Part shown: positions 10,801 through 14,721 of the stretch, piece by piece
Layout: each line of letters begins with the position of its first letter
Position numbering within the stretch: the stretch's first letter is position 1
From: Gonium pectorale
Taxonomy: Eukaryota > Chlorophyta > Chlorophyceae > Chlamydomonadales > Volvocaceae
NCBI GenBank assembly: GCA_001584585.1
Contig: LSYV01000006.1
Coordinates: forward strand, 1,219,736 to 1,234,456
Length of the DNA: 14,721 bases
Direction: 5' to 3'
Notes under the pieces: generated by a model
Seen by the model: the letters and a program-made list of their open reading frames with translations, nothing else
What the model was told of the DNA's origin: nothing
Database searches by the model: none
Position numbers and translations under genes: made by a program

Positions 10801-13391
10801 AGACGCAGGGGACGCAGGCAGAGGACGCAGGCTTGCCTGTTCCATGACACCAGGTTGGCGTCGACGCCCCGGTCCGCGAACAGCAGCGCCGAGGTGGCGT
10901 ACGAGAGGAGGCGCTGCTGGATGGAGGAGTCGAACTGGAGGGCCTGGGGGTGGGCGTGGCATGTGCAGGCAGGGAGGGGGGGGGAGCCGGGGAGGCGCTC
11001 ATGATGTGCGGGACACAGGCAGCGTGGGGGACTTTTGGAATCGCAGGGGAGGCGACGGCAGTCGACACGCCCCGACGGCAAGCCACCCAAGGCCGCAAGG
11101 TACTGCACGGGGCCGTGCAGGACCGGGACACGTTCGTGGGTCGGCGCGGGGCTTCGCCAGGGACATGGCGCGCGCGAGGCTCCAGCAGAGCGAAGGGACC
11201 GGGGTGCGAGGGGGTCTTCACCCCATCATCCCGTACCCCTGCCACAACACCGGCCCTCCCATTCCTCGCACTGACCACATCATCCCGCCCACGCATAGAC
11301 CCCCCAGCCTCACGCGCGCAGCCACCTAGCCAGCAGCCGGCAGACCCCCGGGTTGCACCTCTACGCGCCCACGACGCACACACCACCCTCACGCAGCCAT
11401 CCAGCCAGGCGCCCAGCTGGGCTGCCTGTGTGGCTCACCCCCCTCCCCAGCTGCGGTCTACACCTTTTCTTGCGTGCGCGCCCCTGACGCGCCCAGAGTA
11501 TGCCTCCGCCCCCTTCCCCCACGGGCGAGCCCCAACCAGCCGGCTCGGTCCCGTCAGCCGCACCTCCCACTGCCCCGCGAGGTCCGCCGCCGGCAGCAGC
11601 AGCTCCCGGTACGAGGGTACGCCCTCCTCACCCTCGTCGTCGTCCGCGGGGGCCTCGTCGCTCAGCTGCGGACCAGCAGGACGGGGGTTAGGGCGGAGCG
11701 GGTTGTTGAGAAGTGGTGAAAAAGGAAGGGCCAGAGATGGAGTCGGGTGTGCGGGCGTGCATGCGCGTTGGACGCGGTTAGAGCACTAGCGCCGTTCCTT
11801 GTTCCGTGCCCGGTGTGTGGTGTGCCGTGTGCGGTGCGAACACGGCCCGCCGACCGTGCAAGACACTGAGCCTCGGAGCGGGGAGCTGACCCGACCTGAC
11901 CCACGGGTCACTTTCGCCGCCGTGGCCCGCTAAAGCTGGCCCAGAACGGTCCGAACCCAGCGCAGCCGCCCTGTACCCACCCCATTTCCCCCTGCAGGTT
12001 TTCGCGGCCCCCTTCCCCCCCCCCCGCCCCCCCCCGCCTCACCGCACCTGGTACACGAAAATGCGGGGGCTGTACTGCCAGAACAGCAGCGGCGAGTTGA
12101 GGCGGTGCTGGTGGGGGTCTGTTGCGTGACTCGCGGGGGCAGGGGAAGGGGAGGCGGCAGGAGAGGGCGGGGGAGGGGCGTGGGAGACGGCTCCCGGCGC
12201 ACCGCGGGTCGTGAGCGCGGTGTGTGTGCCACGCGGCGCAGGTTCCCCTCCACGCCCCCCCCTCATGCAACCCATGAGCAATGCGTGCAAGCCGTGTCAC
12301 CAGGCGCCCGCAGCCGTACCCGTGTCCGCTACAGCCGCCCAGCACTGCACGCAAAGCCGTGAGAGTGCAATCAAACCTCACCAGTCCCCGACCTGTGCCG
12401 TACGACGCGTACGGCCCGTACCCGTGTCCGCCACCGCCACGCTCTCCACGTGCTGCAGCAGCAGGGGGTCCTCGCACTCGGACAGGTCCAGCGGGCCGTT
12501 GCGGTACCAAATCGTACGGCCCTCAAGAAACCTGTCGTGCGCCATGCGGTACAACACGGAATGGAATAGCGCAGTGCGTGTGTGTGGGGGAGCCCGTCGG
12601 CGCGGGGCTCGCTCACAAGTACGGCGTGCGCGGCCCGGCGCCCACCCTCACCCCCCATTAGGGCTGCCTGCTAGAGTGCCTGCTGCTGCACCCCGGAATC
12701 CTGAACCCCGCGGCGCAAACGCACGCAATTATGGCACAGTGCCACCACCTGCAGAAAGTCCCACGCTAGGGGGCCACCTAGCCAACGGGAGGCAGGGCCT
12801 CCTCCTCTCCCTCGCACCCGCGCCGATCCGCCCATCAAGCCATGCCTATACGCCCACCCATCTCCCACGTACCTGGCCAGCGCGGCCGCCACCTGCGCCC
12901 CGTCCACGTGGCTGCTACCACGTAGACACACCTCCACTGCGAGCGAGCGCACGGGGGACAACACGGCAGGGCGCGCCCGGCGGCGGGCGCGGCGGGGTGA
13001 GATGGAATGGGATGGGAGGATGGTAAGGGAAGCGAGAGACCGGCGGGGCTCTGTGGGGGTACTCGGGCGCCGGAGGCAAGCCGGCGGGCGCGCCCAGCCC
13101 TGTTGTGCCGCGTGCGCTCGCTCGCTCGCAGTGGAGGTATATCGACGAGCGCGTCCACCCTTCGTCCGGAGACGCCCGTCCGCAGCCGCCCTCACCGCTG
13201 ACAGGGACTCGATAGTCCTCCTCCGCCTCCTCATCCGCCCCCAACATTGGCTCCTGCTCCAGCATGGGCTCTTCCTTTGCCAGCGGCTCTGCCATGGCGT
13301 CCTCCCGAACGACCATCGGCTGAGTGCCGCCTCCGCCGCCGTTGGCCTCGCCATCGCCGTTGGCGCAGCTATGTATGTGAACTTCGTTCAT
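7801..13391 (-). CDS. PCH2: Pachytene checkpoint protein 2 homologue (PCH2/TRIP13), AAA+ ATPase
   Basis: PCH2/TRIP13 is a hexameric AAA+ remodeller that unfolds the N-terminus of HORMA-domain proteins (meiotic HORMADs/ASY1, MAD2). Twelve phase-consistent exons: 13391-13196, 12936-12873, 12531-12422, 12118-12048, 11665-11564, 10943-10837, 10649-10560, 10169-10094, 9801-9700, 9367-9206, 8815-8728 and 8261-7801 (stop TAA). They encode about 542 residues, longer than the roughly 430 of the animal protein. The first 60 residues are an acidic, Gly-rich extension. The N-terminal domain runs from about 61 ([13 protein letters not shown]) to 215. Motifs: Walker A GPPGTGKT (about 223-230), pore-region segment [13 protein letters not shown], Walker [11 protein letters not shown] (D296, E297), sensor 1 VLTTSN (N344), arginine finger FVDRADIK (R356), and sensor 2 region [16 protein letters not shown] (about 490-505). 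An Ala/Gly/Pro-rich insert fills about 400-480. ATG 13391 is the first ATG in its frame. It is head-to-head with the gene at 13776. Confidence 0.95.
8816..9205 (-). other. PCH2 intron 10, GC-AG or alternative GT donor, with CA microsatellite
   Basis: The conserved run [15 protein letters not shown] requires a donor AAG|GCGGGT at 9205, which would be a weak GC donor. Alternatively, a phase-0 donor TGG|GTGCAG after 9185 is possible. It would insert seven residues (AGAGSGW) directly after the arginine-finger segment. The acceptor is CCCACCAG at 8816. The intron contains a (CA) run at 9079-9097 and GCAC/GCATGC repeats to about 9118. Confidence 0.6.
9079..9118. repeat. CA-type microsatellite in PCH2 intron 10
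   Basis: About nine and a half CA dinucleotides are followed by degenerate CACG and CATG units. CA repeats are common in volvocine genomes. The site would be a simple length marker and shows no other function. Confidence 0.9.
10252..10302 (+). repeat. G-rich tract in PCH2 intron 7 (template strand)
   Basis: The plus strand, which is the template of PCH2, has many G runs separated by single C or A bases. In the transcript this becomes the C-rich stretch upstream of the exon 8 acceptor. It could form a G-quadruplex in DNA, or simply be part of an extended pyrimidine tract. Confidence 0.7.
10473..10563 (-). repeat. Seven-copy 13-bp tandem repeat carrying the exon 7 splice donor
   Basis: The unit CCGCCCCACCTGT (plus strand) occurs seven times without a mismatch. 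On the coding strand every unit contains GGACAG|GTGGGG, the donor used after the Walker A exon. Possible exon ends are 10560, 10547, 10534, 10521, 10508, 10495 and 10482. Only the first, fourth and seventh keep the reading frame, adding 0, 13 or 26 residues rich in Gly, Arg, Asp and Trp. The other four would shift the frame. Confidence 0.95.
10560..10649 (-). CDS. PCH2: PCH2 exon 7: Walker A (P-loop) exon
   Basis: This exon reads [19 protein letters not shown] followed by [10 protein letters not shown] and contains the complete P-loop with the catalytic Lys-Thr. Its acceptor is TTCTCCTCAG|GGTGG and its donor is GGACAG|GTGGGG. It joins exon 8 as [18 protein letters not shown], matching the continuous family sequence without insertion. 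The donor is the first of seven identical copies in a 13-bp tandem repeat that forms the start of intron 7. Confidence 0.93.
10650..10836 (-). other. PCH2 intron 6, GC-AG type
   Basis: Exon 6 ends TGGAACAG and is followed by GCAAGC. There is no GT donor compatible with phase nearby. The acceptor CTCCTCAG|GGTGGTG restores AG+G (Arg) in the universally conserved [16 protein letters not shown] segment. This is the standard GC-AG class of U2 intron, whose donors typically match AG|GCAAGY. Confidence 0.88.
12008..12047 (-). repeat. Poly-G tract directly after the PCH2 exon 4 donor
   Basis: The plus strand carries very long C runs (12008-12036). On the PCH2 coding strand these are G runs starting about a dozen bases after the GTGCGG donor at 12047. 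This is strong G-quadruplex potential in the pre-mRNA, similar in position to the G-run array in the GAF-PAS gene. Confidence 0.8.
12314..12431 (-). repeat. Direct repeat of the exon 3 donor inside PCH2 intron 3
   Basis: Plus-strand CCGTACCCGTGTCCGC occurs at 12416-12431, across the exon 3/intron 3 boundary, and again at 12314-12329 inside intron 3. On the coding strand both read GCGGACACGG|GTACGG, so intron 3 holds a second potential donor 102 bp downstream. Because 102 is divisible by three, use of the second donor would keep the phase of the junction, provided the retained stretch has no stop. Confidence 0.85.
12921..13147. repeat. Inverted repeat spanning the PCH2 intron 1/exon 2 acceptor
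   Basis: The left arm (12921-12983) contains 16 coding bases of exon 2, its acceptor and 47 bases of intron 1. The right arm (13081-13147) lies inside intron 1 in the opposite orientation. Aligned by eye, 55 of 63 positions are identical, with one extra CGCT in the right arm. The loop is 97 bases. The identity includes the acceptor itself and part of the codons for VEVCL, so the PCH2 pre-mRNA can form a long hairpin there. Confidence 0.9.
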
Positions 13392-13775
13392 TGGCGCGGT
13401 CGGGTGAGGTTCTGTTCGGGTGGTCCAGGGGTCGGTGCCCGAGACCCAGTTTGAAAAGTCGTGGAATAGAGGCCGAAAACGAGACTGCGCGGCAATAGTG
13501 ATGTTGCAATAGGAGCAGTGTGAGAGTGGGCCGGCGTCCGCGCGCAGGGGCAGGCGTCCGCCGCGCCTTTTGGCCACCGGTTTCGGAGGCCGCGAGAATG
13601 AGCATTAAGGCCTCCCCAAGGGCCCCGTAATCAACCAGGCGTTACGAGCTTTCCACACACCAAGTCATCCAATAGTTTCACCCATTGTGTGGCTTGCTGT
13701 ATCGCCTTAAGAGCGACGAGAGTCACCCCGCACATGTCCGCGCCTTCATCAGATAACAGGAAGCGGGAGGCGTAA
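13392..13775. promoter_or_regulatory. Head-to-head intergenic region, candidate bidirectional promoter
   Basis: Only 384 bp separate the PCH2 start codon (13391, minus) from the ATG of the plus-strand gene (13776), and both leaders must lie within it. No TATA box is evident. TTGGCGCG at 13391-13398 fits an E2F-type site (TTSSCGCS), but such matches are expected by chance in GC-rich DNA. The minus-strand PCH2 frame is open up to about 13577 without an ATG, so that part is taken as leader. Confidence 0.5.
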
Positions 13776-14381
13776 ATGAAGCCCAACCGCCCGCCGCTGC
13801 TGCTGGTGCCGACTAGCCTGCGCAGCTCCAAGGACCGGCAGCTGCGTATTGATCAGTACCTGCCCCCGCCCAAGAGACAGCGGCAAGCCGAGGGCGCCGG
13901 TGCCGGCAGCAGCGGCATCGATAGCAGCGGCGGCAGCGCCGGTGGCAGCCGTCGCGTAGGCTCCGCTCCGCCCGCCACCGCAGCCGCGGCTGGGTCTGCC
14001 ATGAACGGCGGTGGTGGCGGAGGCAGCGGAGGGGACGTAGCCAGCCGACCGAGCGCCGCCAGTGCCGCGGCGGTGGTTCCGCGTCAGGGGCCGGCGCTGG
14101 CCGCTGGCGGCGGCTCCCAGCTTCGGGCGCTTTCTCTGCCGCCGCCGTCGCAATCGCTGCCAAACCAACAGAACAATGAGGGCGTCGGCGTCGCGACGGC
14201 GGCAGTACCGGCGGAGGCGGCGTCTGACAGCGGTGTGGCCGCGGCTGCGGCTGGCGGCAGCGCCGGCGGCGGCAGCGGCGGCGCTGCCGCCTCCGGCCGA
14301 AGCCAAGTCAGCAGCCTGTCTCTGGAGTCATACCTGCAGTTGTACGGCGCATTGACCAAGGGGCTTGGCATCGTACAGCAG
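13776..14381 (+). CDS. Unrecognised protein with PIP-box-like N-terminus, first exon, gene continues beyond window
   Basis: ATG 13776 opens a 202-codon exon ending CAGCAG before a GTACGG donor. Without splicing it would stop three codons later at 14391-14393 (205 residues). Residues 22-29 read QLRIDQYL, close to the PCNA-interacting box Qxx(I/L/M)xx(F/Y)(F/Y), although position 8 is Leu rather than aromatic. It is followed by PPPKRQRQ, a possible nuclear localisation signal. Residues about 40-180 are Gly/Ala/Ser-rich and probably disordered. The end, SLSLESYLQLYGALTKGLGI, looks like an ordered amphipathic helix where a folded domain may begin. No family is recognised. A nuclear, replication- or chromatin-linked role is only an inference from the motif. 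Confidence 0.6.
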
Positions 14382-14721
14382 GTACGGCGTTGACTTTGGG
14401 CTGCGCGCCACGGTGCCAAGCCGGGCGTAACGTTTGCCCCGAGACCACAGCGGGCGGGCTGTCGCGACGTGTTGCGTGACTGGCGCTCTAACAGAACACC
14501 GCCCGTATGCCTCAGAGAGTGCGGACTGATACATCCGAGTACGTAACACAGTCAGCACCGTCACGCGTATTGGTCAAGCGCACGCTTTGTCACGTCAGGG
14601 AGGGTCCTCCAAGCCGTACACTCGTGCCGTTGCCGGCCGCTGCTATCTCCCAGTCCGTCCGTACCGCTCCGTCTCAGTGCGCGATGCAGCGGTGACAGCC
14701 CCTCGCGCGGCCCCCTCCCTC
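14382..14721 (+). other. Probable intron following exon 1 of the plus-strand gene
   Basis: The stretch begins with a GTACGG donor. Possible acceptors include CTCTAACAG at about 14493 and CTATCTCCCAG near 14654. None of the downstream reading frames shows a recognisable domain, so the next exon cannot be placed. There is no TGTAA signal on the plus strand here. Confidence 0.4.

Noticed and set aside
10133..11329. 398-codon plus-strand ORF
   Set aside because: It is antisense to PCH2 exons 6-8 and crosses the tandem repeat. The opposite strand has conserved AAA+ motifs.
13392..13577. N-terminal extension of PCH2 upstream of ATG 13391
   Set aside because: The frame is open but contains no ATG. 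The only start-like codon at its upstream end is GTG, so it is treated as 5' leader.
14507..14695. 62-codon plus-strand ORF
   Set aside because: It could be read as a second exon after the CTCTAACAG acceptor, but it shows no domain or ordered composition and ends in a stop, so the gene model was not extended through it.

Overview
The window looks like nuclear DNA from a green alga, most likely a volvocine relative of Chlamydomonas or Volvox. The evidence is high GC throughout, genes split into many short exons by GC-rich introns of about 150-600 bp, donors mainly of the GTGAGN/GTGCGN/GTGGGN type after AG, and long Ala/Gly/Ser/Pro-rich low-complexity stretches in the proteins. Only nucleus-type spliced genes were found; there is no sign of bacterial or organellar organisation. 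Almost none of the long uninterrupted ORFs are genes. I rebuilt the real ones exon by exon from domain homology, splice signals and phase matching at every junction.

Layout. (1) Positions 1-6747, minus strand: a multi-exon gene for a GAF-PAS sensory protein. It starts at 6747 with an MGGVCC acylation-type N-terminus and runs off the left edge after about 859 residues. (2) 6748-7800: intergenic, partly AT-richer, probably the 3' UTR of the next gene plus the promoter and leader of the GAF-PAS gene. (3) 7801-13391, minus strand: a complete 12-exon gene for the AAA+ ATPase PCH2/TRIP13 (about 542 residues), with Walker A, Walker B, sensor 1, arginine finger and sensor 2 motifs all visible. (4) 13392-13775: a short head-to-head intergenic region. 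(5) 13776 onward, plus strand: the first exon of an unrecognised protein with an N-terminal QLRIDQYL segment resembling a PCNA-interacting (PIP) box, next to a basic patch; the gene runs off the right edge.

The most unusual structure lies in the splice junctions of the PCH2 gene. An inverted copy of the intron 1/exon 2 acceptor region (55 of 63 positions identical) sits inside intron 1, so the pre-mRNA could fold the exon 2 acceptor into a long hairpin. The exon 7 donor is repeated seven times as a 13-bp tandem array. A 16-bp direct copy of the exon 3 donor lies inside intron 3. One intron is GC-AG and a second may be. PCH2 remodels HORMA-domain proteins in meiosis and the spindle checkpoint, so alternative splicing here would have functional consequences, but no transcript evidence is available to me. 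I found no mobile element, CRISPR array or RNA gene that I can support.
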